Under the pieces are notes generated by a model. It worked only from the letters and a program-made list of their open reading frames with translations. It was not told the origin of the DNA and searched no databases. Of a stretch of 64,000 nucleotides of DNA, positions 34,894 through 42,490 are shown piece after piece; within the stretch, counting starts at the first letter, position 1; each line of letters begins with the position of its first letter. Both the position numbers and the translations under genes were made by a program. The stretch comes from Neisseria sp. (lineage in GTDB: Bacteria; Pseudomonadota; Gammaproteobacteria; Burkholderiales; Neisseriaceae), in contig NZ_JAUMUI010000007.1 in the NCBI RefSeq assembly GCF_030530745.1, positions 28,868 through 92,867 of the forward strand, read 5' to 3'.

Positions 34894-34926
34894 AAAAAAC
34901 CTTGCGGAAATACCGCAAGGTTTTTT
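34894..34926. terminator. Bidirectional terminator between pilX and gapA
   Basis: AAAAAACCTTGCGG (34894-34907) pairs perfectly with CCGCAAGGTTTTTT (34913-34926). A and T tracts on the two sides suit termination in both directions. Confidence 0.88.
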
Positions 34927-34948
34927 ATCGTGGCAGAAAAATATGTAT

Positions 34949-35977
34949 TCACTCGAAAGGGGTTACTTCCAAACCGAACATCGCGCGGGCGGTGTTGAGC
35001 ATCTGGCAGCTGAACCCCCATTCGTTGTCGTACCACGAGAAAACTTTCACCATATTGCCCGCCGTTACTTTGGTGAGCGTGCTGTCGAAATTGCTGGCTT
35101 GGGTGGTGTGGTTGAAATCCATAGAAACCAGCGGCAGGGTGTTGTAGCCGAGCACGCCTTTCATTGCGCCTTCGGAAGCGGCTTTCACGATGCTGTTGAT
35201 TTCTTCCACGCCGGTGTCGCGGCCCGCTTCGAAACTCAAATCAACCAAAGAAACGTTTACCGTGGGCACGCGGATGGCCAGGCCGTCCAAACGGCCTTTC
35301 AATTCGGGCAGCACCAAGCCCACCGCTTTTGCCGCGCCGGTTTTGGTGGGAATCATGTTTTCCACGCCGCTGCGGGCGCGGCGCAGGTCTTTATGGCGCA
35401 CATCGGTAACGGTTTGGTCGTTGGTAAGGGCGTGGATGGTGGTCATCAGGCCTTTGTTGATGCCGATGCCTTCGTGCAGGGCTTTGGCAACGGGGGCGAG
35501 GCAGTTGGTGGTGCACGAAGCGTTGGAAACCACGGTCATTTCGGGTGTGAGCACATCGTGGTTCACGCCGTAAACCACGGTGGCGTCGACGTCTTCGTCG
35601 GCAGGTGCCGAAATCAGCACTTTTTTTGCGCCCGATTCAAGGTGGATTTTGGCGGCGGCTTTGCTGGTAAACGCGCCGGTGCATTCCATTACCAAATCCA
35701 CGCCCAAAATCTCCCAAGGCAGTTCGGCGGGGTTGCGGGTGGAAAAGAATGGGATTTTGCGGCCGTTGATAATCAGGTGGTTTTCATCGTGGGAAACATC
35801 GGCGGCAAAGCGGCCGTGGACAGTGTCGAACTTGGTGAGGTGGGCATTGGTTTCAAGGCTGCCGCTGGCGTTTACCGCCACGACTTCGAGCTGTTTTTCC
35901 AGTTTGTAATCATAGATTGCGCGCAATACTTGTCGTCCGATACGGCCGTAGCCGTTGATGGCAACCTTAATGCCCAT
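34949..35977 (-). CDS. gapA: Glyceraldehyde-3-phosphate dehydrogenase, type I
   Basis: Glycolytic or gluconeogenic NAD(P)-dependent dehydrogenase, 342 residues; the neisserial GapA-1 homologue is also surface-exposed in meningococci. NAD-binding [14 protein letters not shown] (about 8-21), catalytic Cys in [12 protein letters not shown], His in [17 protein letters not shown] on the reverse strand precedes the ATG. Monocistronic. Confidence 0.96.
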   Translation of the reverse strand: MGIKVAINGYGRIGRQVLRAIYDYKLEKQLEVVAVNASGSLETNAHLTKFDTVHGRFAADVSHDENHLIINGRKIPFFSTRNPAELPWEILGVDLVMECTGAFTSKAAAKIHLESGAKKVLISAPADEDVDATVVYGVNHDVLTPEMTVVSNASCTTNCLAPVAKALHEGIGINKGLMTTIHALTNDQTVTDVRHKDLRRARSGVENMIPTKTGAAKAVGLVLPELKGRLDGLAIRVPTVNVSLVDLSFEAGRDTGVEEINSIVKAASEGAMKGVLGYNTLPLVSMDFNHTTQASNFDSTLTKVTAGNMVKVFSWYDNEWGFSCQMLNTARAMFGLEVTPFE

Positions 35978-36263
35978 TTTTTAGTCCTTTTATTGAATAG
36001 CGGGGTTGGAAAATATGCAGGCCGTCTGAAATACTGCCTGCGCGTGAAAGATTATACCGTGTTGTAGTGCTGTGTAGTCAAGGTAAAATTACAGGCGGCT
36101 ACAATGGTAACCCCGGCTTTAAACCGCCGTTTGCGGAAGGCTTTAGCACCGTTTCCTGTTGCGGCGGAGCGGGTTGGGAAGCCGCATCCTGGCTGTCCGG
36201 AAACGGAATGCTTAAAAACTGCCTGCTTGGTGGCGGATGCATCTTCGCCGCTATAATAGGCTC
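35978..36263. other. Intergenic stretch upstream of gapA
   Basis: It carries an AG-DUS (CAGGCCGTCTGAAA, near 36020) and the presumed gapA promoter. From 36090 to 36250 the base composition looks coding-like, but openings on either strand lack ribosome binding sites or known products. A TATAAT (36252-36257) with TTGGTG 19 bases upstream ends the stretch. Confidence 0.4.
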
Positions 36264-36342
36264 TTGCATTCGCATTTGAGTGTTGCACTTGAAATGCGAA
36301 TGTAAGGCCGTCTGAAACAATATTTTCAGACGGCCTTTCGTT
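36264..36342 (+). ncRNA. Candidate small RNA: palindrome plus uptake-sequence terminator
   Basis: A TATAAT at 36252-36257 is followed about 7 bases on by a stem with 11-bp arms (36267-36277 and 36292-36302) and then by an AG-DUS hairpin (36304-36317 with 36324-36337) and T-rich sequence. The predicted transcript is about 75-80 bases with two stem-loops, a size and layout common for small RNAs. The second hairpin could also terminate the oppositely oriented gene at 36381. The call rests on structure alone. Confidence 0.4.
36267..36302. repeat. Palindromic repeat related to 5957-5987
   Basis: CATTCGCATTT (36267-36277) and AAATGCGAATG (36292-36302) are exact complements around 14 bases containing AGTGTTGCACT. 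36272-36302 is identical to the reverse complement of 5957-5987. Confidence 0.8.
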
Positions 36343-36380
36343 TTCGGTTTGGTTGCCCGGAACCGGTTTGATTGAAACGG

Positions 36381-36641
36381 TTACAGGAGGTTTTGGCGGT
36401 AGCGTCCGATCAGCTGTTTGGCCTGTGTCCGGGAAATGTTGAAATGTTTGGCTGTTTTGCGGATGTTGTCTGCTGATTCTGCTCCGGAAAGGTTTGCCTC
36501 CAGCCAAGGTTTGGTGGCAGTGTGTCGGCATATTTGCTCGAAATAGGCCTTGTTACGGGCTTTGCTGCGTGATCGGGCAAGCAGTGCCAGAAAGACACAG
36601 AAGGCAATTAAAACAGTATTGGTGAGGGCGAATGCAGACAT
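36381..36641 (-). CDS. Small membrane protein, 86 residues, unknown function
   Basis: An open frame from an ATG at 36641 on the reverse strand. Residues 3-23 (AFALTNTVLIAFCVFLALLA) form one membrane segment, followed by a basic region and a helix-turn-helix-like C-terminus (IRKTAKHFNISRTQAKQLI). No recognised family; no strong ribosome binding site. The composition and membrane-then-basic layout suggest a real small protein. It ends before the uptake-sequence hairpin at 36304-36337. Confidence 0.5.
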   Translation of the reverse strand: MSAFALTNTVLIAFCVFLALLARSRSKARNKAYFEQICRHTATKPWLEANLSGAESADNIRKTAKHFNISRTQAKQLIGRYRQNLL

Positions 36642-36814
36642 GCTTTTTTTGTGCAGGCAGGTTTAAACGGTTTTTAGGAACTATACAGTAAATCAATATT
36701 TTCCGCACCCAAGGTTAGGCCTCTGTAACCGGCAGGCTGTGCAGTGGTGCGCATGATGCAGAAAAAATTCCCGAATCTAAAAAAACGGCGGTTGTAGGGA
36801 GTTTAGCCTGCTTT
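36642..36814. other. Intergenic stretch before repeat copy 2
   Basis: AT-rich sequence upstream of the small membrane protein gene. I see no gene or hairpin of note. Confidence 0.4.
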
Positions 36815-36952
36815 CATCAAGTTTCCTTTTCGGTTGAGACCCCGCCATTTATGGCGGTAGAATTTGGGTTTATCGGGTAGGGGTGTAACCCCTTCCCAAT
36901 CAGGGCAACACGTAGGGCGGCGCTTTATGTGTCGTCCTGTGTGTTGAAACAT
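36815..36952. repeat. Dispersed structured repeat, copy 2 (about 138 bp)
   Basis: The best-preserved copy: perfect CCGCCATTTATGGCGG and GGGGTGTAACCCC hairpins, then CACGTAGGGCGGCGCTTTAT and GTCGTCCTGTGTGTTGAAAC. It is upstream of the azurin-like gene. See copies at 22473 and 49038. Confidence 0.78.
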
Positions 36953-37153
36953 TTGCCTTATGCCGATGAGGATTTCCTATGCCGGTACGGGCGGAATAGG
37001 GCGGAACCTGTTCCACCGAAGAGCCTTGGCTTATGAGGGCGGTTGTGCAGACCGTTGAAACGGTAATGAAACCGTTTTTATTTACAGCTCTGCCTGCTGC
37101 CGTGTATCGGAATCAGGTTTATCCGCCATACGGCTTGAATTCAAGGAACTACA
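36953..37153. other. Upstream region of the azurin-like gene
   Basis: It presumably holds the promoter. No clear box or operator was found. Confidence 0.35.
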
Positions 37154-37654
37154 ATGAAAATTTATCTGACTGTAATTATTTCTACCGCTTTAATGTTGCA
37201 GGCTTGCGGGCAAGAACCGGCAACATCGGGCGGCTCGGATGCCGCTTCTGCTTTTTCTGCTGCCCGATCCTGCGAAACGGTGATTGAAGCGGGGGATGAT
37301 ATGAAATATAACAAAGCCGAAATCAACATCAGCAAAAACTGTAAGGAATACACTATCACGCTGAAACATATGGGCACCATGCCCAAAGCCGCGATGGGGC
37401 ATAATTTTGTGATTGCAGAGTCTGAAGATGTGGGCGGTGTGGCCGCAGACGGTGCGGAGGCAGGCGTTGAAAACGATTTTATTAAAGCAGGCGACGAACG
37501 TGTTATCGCCAATACCAAGCTGATCGGCAGCGGTGAGGAAGCTGCGGTTAAAGTGGATACCGGCAGATTCTCATCCGGCAGCAAATATGAGTTTTTCTGT
37601 ACTTTTCCCGGCCGGTTGGCGGTGATGCGCGGTACGGTGAATCTGGTTGATTAA
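37154..37654 (+). CDS. Azurin-like lipoprotein lacking the C-terminal copper-ligand His
   Basis: Related to neisserial Laz, an outer-membrane copper electron carrier. 166 residues: lipoprotein signal with lipobox LQAC (Cys18), a short linker without the usual AAEAP (H.8) repeats, then a full azurin domain with both disulfide cysteines (ARSCETV, SKNCKEY), ligand His in AMGHNF, and ligand Cys and axial Met in CTFPGRLAVM. The position that is His in azurins (CTFPGH) is Arg here; the codons read GGC CGG TTG. Type 1 copper binding should be impaired. AAGGA precedes the ATG. Confidence 0.87.
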   Translation: MKIYLTVIISTALMLQACGQEPATSGGSDAASAFSAARSCETVIEAGDDMKYNKAEINISKNCKEYTITLKHMGTMPKAAMGHNFVIAESEDVGGVAADGAEAGVENDFIKAGDERVIANTKLIGSGEEAAVKVDTGRFSSGSKYEFFCTFPGRLAVMRGTVNLVD

Positions 37655-37830
37655 CTTTCCGAACATAAAAAACGGCTTGAGGATTTTTGCAAACCCGTTC
37701 GGGCCGTTTGAAATTACCGGCTGTTGTTTTTCATTTTGTCGGAACAAGCCGTTTTGTCAGGCCGGATATTTGCAGATTGTTTGCGTGCGGTTATCATGGT
37801 GCATTCTGCTGATTCAAGCCGTCTGAAAAT

Positions 37831-38865
37831 ATGAAAAAAGCGTTTATTTTAAGCGACTGCGGGTTGCCGCAATGTGAAGAAAAGCCTTATGCGCTGCTTA
37901 CCGCCAATGTAACCAAGGGCCACCACTTCATCGCCCAGACCGAACAGCGCCAGCATGCCTTCAACCATCACGTTAACCCGCAAAATCAAAATGTTTACCG
38001 CTTTGCGCTTTCTATGTTTCAAAAACCTTATAAAGGCTCGGCCGAAAGCGTAAATATCGAAAACAACCTTGAAGCCGACAACCTCTACACGCTGTCGTTT
38101 GTGGAAGGCAGTAACAGCCAATACAATCTGGAAAACTGGTTCAGCCGCCACGAAGGCGGCTATGAAGATGCCTGCAGCTTTCTGCGTTCCGTCCGTGGCG
38201 GCAGGCAGAAGGCGCCGCAGGCATTATGGCAGGTGTTGCGGTTGAAATTATTGGGCATTCTCCGCAACCCCTATAACCACAATATCCCGTTTGTCTGCGG
38301 CCTGCATCAGGCCGTGCTGTCGAATCTGCCCGAAATAGGCGGCGGGTTTGTTACCCTGATTGAACAGAGGCCGCAGCCGCAGTTGGAGCAGATATTGAAC
38401 AGGTTTGCGTTTTCTCCTGAAGGCTATACCCGCTGGTTGGCCAACCTCTACGGTATGCTTAGCGACGGCGTGATGCGGCCTTCTTTGTTTGAACGGCTGT
38501 CCGGAGCCTTATTTGCCGATCCGAATGCCGTGAAAATCGAATTGTTCCGCTATGGCGGCGGGCAGGAATGCTGTTTCTTTGCCGACACCGGTTTCTGCCT
38601 GCAAACATCCGGTCAAATGTTCACCGTGGGGGTGAGCATCGCCGCCGATATGTTTGCGGTGGTGCATATACCCCGGCAGCATTGGCAGGCGGTGGCACAA
38701 AATTTTGCCGGCAATATCCCGCCGCCGCCGACCGCAGAAATCACGGTGTTCGACGGCAACCGGCACCAGCGCGTTACCTACAACCGTTTGTGCGTTCGGC
38801 AGGCACGCGAAGCGGTGTACGGCAGAAGCAGCCGCAAAGAAGATTATTTGCGCGAATCCGCCTGA
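37831..38865 (+). CDS. Unrecognised protein, 344 residues (DUF4238-like layout)
   Basis: I do not recognise this gene with confidence. The N-terminus has KGHHFIAQTEQRQHAFNHHV, then VYRFALSMFQKPYKG and, near residue 105, NLENWFSRHEGGYEDACSF. The run of H-x-F-x-x-Q, short beta segments and a conserved acidic helix recalls DUF4238, a family of unknown role often found in accessory DNA. No membrane segment or signal peptide. An uptake sequence lies just before the ATG. It is followed by an uptake-sequence half shared with nnrE. Confidence 0.7.
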   Translation: MKKAFILSDCGLPQCEEKPYALLTANVTKGHHFIAQTEQRQHAFNHHVNPQNQNVYRFALSMFQKPYKGSAESVNIENNLEADNLYTLSFVEGSNSQYNLENWFSRHEGGYEDACSFLRSVRGGRQKAPQALWQVLRLKLLGILRNPYNHNIPFVCGLHQAVLSNLPEIGGGFVTLIEQRPQPQLEQILNRFAFSPEGYTRWLANLYGMLSDGVMRPSLFERLSGALFADPNAVKIELFRYGGGQECCFFADTGFCLQTSGQMFTVGVSIAADMFAVVHIPRQHWQAVAQNFAGNIPPPPTAEITVFDGNRHQRVTYNRLCVRQAREAVYGRSSRKEDYLRESA

Positions 38866-38895
38866 AACCGCAGGCAGGAAAATTTTTCAGACGGC

Positions 38896-39516
38896 CTAAA
38901 TAATATCCACGCACACAATTTCGCCGCACAAAGCCTTGCCTGTTTCGCTTATGTGCGCGGGTTTGAGAGCGGCAAACGTATAAGTGATATCGGCGCGGAA
39001 TGCCGAACCGTCCGCTTCGCCCGTGTCGCCGTTCAAACCCGTGGGTATGTCCAACGCCACTTTCAGGCCGTCTGAAAGATTAAGCAGGCGGCAGACGGCG
39101 GTAACGGAACCGGGCAGGGTGCCGGTAAAACCCGTGCCGAAAATGCCTTCGATAACCACATCATAGGCCGCTTTCAGACGGCCTGCCGATATTTCGGCAT
39201 CAACAAATCCGATACCGCTCAAACCGGCTAAGCGGTTGAGATTGAGTTCGGCCAGCGGCGACAAATTCCTGCCCAGCGCAAACGCAACATCAACCTGCCA
39301 GCCGTGCTGCTGCAACACGCGCGCCACCACCAAACCGTCGCCGCCGTTATTGCCTTTGCCGCACACCACCAGCGCACGGCCGGCTTTCGGCAGGCGGCGC
39401 AGCAAATCGGCGGCGGCGCGGCAGCCGGCATTTTCCATCAGTTGCTCGAAACTCGTGCCCGCATCCACGGCGGCCTGTTCGTAGCGGCGCATTTCGGCGG
39501 CGGTATAAACTTTCAT
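38896..39516 (-). CDS. nnrE: NAD(P)H-hydrate epimerase (YjeF N-terminal domain only)
   Basis: Repairs the R-form of hydrated NAD(P)H. 206 residues starting MKVYTAAEMRRYEQ, with CGKGNNGGDGLVVARVL (about 52-68), FGTGFTGTLPG and ALDIPTGLNGDTG. The dehydratase domain (NnrD) fused in E. coli is absent, so it must be encoded elsewhere. The start at 39516 matches the family; the frame is open upstream but carries uptake sequences. Convergent with the 344-residue gene. Confidence 0.9.
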   Translation of the reverse strand: MKVYTAAEMRRYEQAAVDAGTSFEQLMENAGCRAAADLLRRLPKAGRALVVCGKGNNGGDGLVVARVLQQHGWQVDVAFALGRNLSPLAELNLNRLAGLSGIGFVDAEISAGRLKAAYDVVIEGIFGTGFTGTLPGSVTAVCRLLNLSDGLKVALDIPTGLNGDTGEADGSAFRADITYTFAALKPAHISETGKALCGEIVCVDII

Positions 39517-39540
39517 GGCGTTGCTCCCTGTGAAAATAAC

Positions 39541-39572
39541 CGAGGCCGTCTGAAAACGTTCAGACGGCCTCG
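39541..39572. terminator. Uptake-sequence hairpin upstream of nnrE
   Basis: CGAGGCCGTCTGAA (39541-39554) pairs with TTCAGACGGCCTCG (39559-39572). It lies between nnrE and the tRNA genes, both on the reverse strand. Confidence 0.6.
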
Positions 39573-39627
39573 GTATTGTAATATACGGGCAAGCGGCGTG
39601 CCGAAACCTTTGCAAACTGCGGGCAAT

Positions 39628-39660
39628 AAAAAAACCGGCATCAAGCCGGAGGTTTTTTTA
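39628..39660 (-). terminator. tRNA-Leu operon terminator
   Basis: Read leftwards: AACCTCCGGCTTGATGCCGG followed by a T-run, immediately after the 3' end of the first tRNA. Confidence 0.8.
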
Positions 39661-39666
39661 TTCGAA

Positions 39667-39753
39667 TGGTGCCCAGGAGAAGACTCGAACTTCCACACCC
39701 GTGAGGATACCAGCACCTGAAGCTGGCGCGTCTACCAATTCCGCCACCTGGGC
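39667..39753 (-). tRNA. tRNA-Leu (anticodon CAG), copy 1
   Basis: 87 bases on the reverse strand with encoded CCA. GCCCAGG acceptor arm, a D-loop with GGTAGACGC, anticodon stem CCAGC-GCTGG around TTCAGGT (anticodon CAG), a long variable arm and TTCGAGTC. It differs from the next copy by two bases in the variable arm (CACGGGTG versus CACAGGTG, with TCCTC versus TCTTC). Confidence 0.96.
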
Positions 39754-39793
39754 AATCTGTTATTTTTTTAAAGCAAAACGGATTTAAAACTTA

Positions 39794-39880
39794 TGGTGCC
39801 CAGGAGAAGACTCGAACTTCCACACCTGTGAAGATACCAGCACCTGAAGCTGGCGCGTCTACCAATTCCGCCACCTGGGC
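39794..39880 (-). tRNA. tRNA-Leu (anticodon CAG), copy 2
   Basis: 87 bases on the reverse strand with encoded CCA, the same structure as copy 1. The copies are 40 bases apart and likely co-transcribed from the right. They differ only in the variable arm. Confidence 0.96.
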
Positions 39881-39967
39881 TTTGCTTTAATCTTTGCTTT
39901 CGGTTAAAGTGCTGCCTGCAAAGAGAAGTGCATTATATATTCAAACAAAAGATTGTCAATCATCAAT

Positions 39968-42343
39968 ATGAAGAAAAATACTAAGTTACTCAGTTTGCGT
40001 GAGAAAGACCCGTTTTTAGCGCGCGAGCGCCAACGTTATGATCACCCGCTGCCCAGCCGCGAGTGGGTTATCGAATTATTGGAAAATGAAGGCGTGCCGC
40101 TTCAAATTGCCGTATTGGCGGGAAAACTGTCGGTAACCGACGAAGAATACGAATTTTTCGAGCGCCGCATCAAAGCGATGGCGCGCGACGGTCAAGTGCT
40201 GATCAACCGCCGCGGCGCGGTGTGCGCGGCCGACAAATTGGCGCTGGTGAAATGCCGTGTCGAAGCGCATAAAGACGGCTTCGGTTTCGCCGTGCCGCTG
40301 GTTCCCACCGGAGAGGGCGACTTCGTGCTCTACGAGCGCCAGATGCGCGGGCTGATGCACGGCGATACCGTTACCGTGCGCCCTGCCGGCACCGACCGCC
40401 GCGGCCGCCGCGAAGGGCAGGTGCTGGATATCGTCGAGCGGGCCCAAAAACAAGTGGTGGGCCGTTTTTATGTGGAACGCGGCATTGCCATTTTAGAGCC
40501 GGAAGACCGCCGCCTCACCCAAAGCATCGTGCTTGAGCCCGAAGGGCTGGCCGAAATGAAGCCCGAAACAGGGCAGGTGGTGGTGGCCGAAATCGAAAGC
40601 TATCCCGACGGCCACCGCCCCGCCGTGGCCAAATTAATCGAAGTGTTGGGAGATTATGCCGACAGCGGCATGGAAATCGAAATCGCCGTGCGCAAACACC
40701 AATTGCCGCACATTTTCAGCGAAGCCTGCCAACAGGCTGCCGCCAAAATTCCCAACCGCGTCCGCCCGCAGGATGCCAAAGGCCGCGTCGATTTGCGCGG
40801 CCTGCCGCTGGTAACGATAGACGGTGAAACCGCACGCGACTTCGACGATGCCGTTTATGCCGAAAAGCAAGGCCGCAATTTCCGCCTTGTGGTGGCGATT
40901 GCCGACGTGAGCCATTATGTGCGCCCCGACGACGCCATCGACAAAGATGCGCGCGAACGCGCCACCAGCGTATATTTTCCGCGCCGCGTGATTCCCATGC
41001 TGCCCGAAAACCTCTCGAACGGTATCTGCTCGCTCAACCCCGATGTGGATCGCCTGTGCATGGTGTGCGACATGGTAGTAACGTATGCCGGCAATATCAA
41101 AGAGTATAAATTTTATCCCGCCGTGATGAAGTCGCACGCCCGCCTCACCTACAACCAAGTTTGGAATTGGATAGAGCAGGGCGGCGATTATCCGCACAAA
41201 GTGCAAATCGACACCCTATACAAACTGTTTAAGATTTTGCAGAAAAAACGCCATCAGCGCGGCGCGGTGGAATTCGAAAGCATCGAAACGCAGATGATTT
41301 TCAACGACAACGGCAAAATCGAACGCATCGTGCCGGTTGTCCGCAACGATGCCCACAAACTGATTGAAGAGTGTATGCTGGCGGCCAACGTGTGCGCGGC
41401 AGAATTTTTATTGAAAAACAAACACGCTTCGCTGTTTCGCAACCATTTAGGCCCCACGCCCGAAAAACTTATCACTCTGCGTGAACAGCTCGGCCTGCTC
41501 GGCCTGCACTTGGGCGGCGGCGACAACCCCGCCCCCAAAGACTACGCCAAACTAGCCGAACAATTTAAAGACCGTCCTGATGCCGAACTCTTGCAAGTGA
41601 TGATGCTGCGTTCGATGCAGCAGGCCGTTTACGAGCCGGACAACCACGGCCACTTCGGCCTGGCCTATGAAGCCTATACCCATTTCACTTCGCCTATCCG
41701 CCGTTATCCCGATTTAACCGTCCACCGTGCCATCAAGGCCGTGTTGAAGCAGGAAAAATACAAGCCCGAATCATGGCAGGCGCTGGGCGTGCACACATCG
41801 TTCTGCGAACGCCGCGCCGACGACGCCGGCCGCGATGTGGAAAATTGGCTGAAAACCTACTATATGCGCGACAAAGTGGGCGAAGTGTTTGAAGGCCGCA
41901 TTTCAGGCATGGCCAACTTCGGCATTTTCGTTACGCTCGAAGGCATCCACATCGAAGGCATGGTGCACATCAGCGATTTGGGCGAAGATTATTTCAATTT
42001 CCGTCCCGAAATCATGGCCATGGAGGGCGAACGCAGCGGTGTGCGCTTTAATATGGGCGACCGCGTAACCGTTAAAGTGGCGCGTGCCGATTTGGACACC
42101 AGCAAAATCGACCTTGCCTTAATCAGCGGCGGCGAAGTGCCGAAAAAGCGCGGCAAAAAAGCCGACGTTCAGACGGCCTCTGCCAAAGAAACCGCCAAAA
42201 GCCGCAGCAAAAGCGTAACCATTAAGCCGAAAGCAGGAAAAAACGCCAAAACCGCCGCTAAAAATACTTCGGGCAGGAAAAAGCCGGTAGTAACGAAAAG
42301 CAGTAAAGCGGGCACCAAACGCAGCAGTAAAAATAAGGTGTAG
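39968..42343 (+). CDS. rnr: Ribonuclease R
   Basis: 3'-5' exoribonuclease for structured RNA. 791 residues: N-terminal winged-helix and cold-shock domains, the RNB catalytic domain with TARDFDDAVYAE (about 291-302, metal-binding aspartates) and LNPDVDRLCMVCDM, an S1 domain from about 640 (GEVFEGRISGMANFGIFV), and a lysine-rich tail rich in AKETAKSRSKS-type repeats. ATG at 39968; an in-frame TTG five codons upstream is less likely. Divergent from the tRNA-Leu genes. Confidence 0.95.
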   Translation: MKKNTKLLSLREKDPFLARERQRYDHPLPSREWVIELLENEGVPLQIAVLAGKLSVTDEEYEFFERRIKAMARDGQVLINRRGAVCAADKLALVKCRVEAHKDGFGFAVPLVPTGEGDFVLYERQMRGLMHGDTVTVRPAGTDRRGRREGQVLDIVERAQKQVVGRFYVERGIAILEPEDRRLTQSIVLEPEGLAEMKPETGQVVVAEIESYPDGHRPAVAKLIEVLGDYADSGMEIEIAVRKHQLPHIFSEACQQAAAKIPNRVRPQDAKGRVDLRGLPLVTIDGETARDFDDAVYAEKQGRNFRLVVAIADVSHYVRPDDAIDKDARERATSVYFPRRVIPMLPENLSNGICSLNPDVDRLCMVCDMVVTYAGNIKEYKFYPAVMKSHARLTYNQVWNWIEQGGDYPHKVQIDTLYKLFKILQKKRHQRGAVEFESIETQMIFNDNGKIERIVPVVRNDAHKLIEECMLAANVCAAEFLLKNKHASLFRNHLGPTPEKLITLREQLGLLGLHLGGGDNPAPKDYAKLAEQFKDRPDAELLQVMMLRSMQQAVYEPDNHGHFGLAYEAYTHFTSPIRRYPDLTVHRAIKAVLKQEKYKPESWQALGVHTSFCERRADDAGRDVENWLKTYYMRDKVGEVFEGRISGMANFGIFVTLEGIHIEGMVHISDLGEDYFNFRPEIMAMEGERSGVRFNMGDRVTVKVARADLDTSKIDLALISGGEVPKKRGKKADVQTASAKETAKSRSKSVTIKPKAGKNAKTAAKNTSGRKKPVVTKSSKAGTKRSSKNKV

Positions 42344-42362
42344 ATTAGTGGTGCAATATTAA

Positions 42363-42404
42363 AAGGCTGTCTGAAAACAAGAACAATGCTTTTTTCAGAC
42401 GGCC
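42363..42404 (+). terminator. rnr terminator (uptake-sequence pair)
   Basis: AGGCTGTCTGAAAA pairs with TTTTCAGACGGCCT with one mismatch, 20 bases after the stop codon. The left arm is a degenerate uptake sequence. Confidence 0.7.
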
Positions 42405-42490
42405 TCAGGCTGCCGGGCTTTCTTAAACTGCACAGTACCCTCAAACGCTGTTACAATCCGCCTTTGCCTTATTAACTTGATTTAGATGCC

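Noticed and set aside
34943-36067. A 374-codon open frame antisense to gapA
   Set aside because: gapA is a clear full-length gene with catalytic motifs. The antisense frame is a codon-bias shadow.
36067-36279. Cys/Gly-rich 70-codon frame upstream of gapA
   Set aside because: No ribosome site or homologue came to mind, and it runs into the palindrome repeat.
42486-42488. Alternative ppiD start at an ATG 5 bases upstream
   Set aside because: It is out of frame with the ppiD coding sequence.
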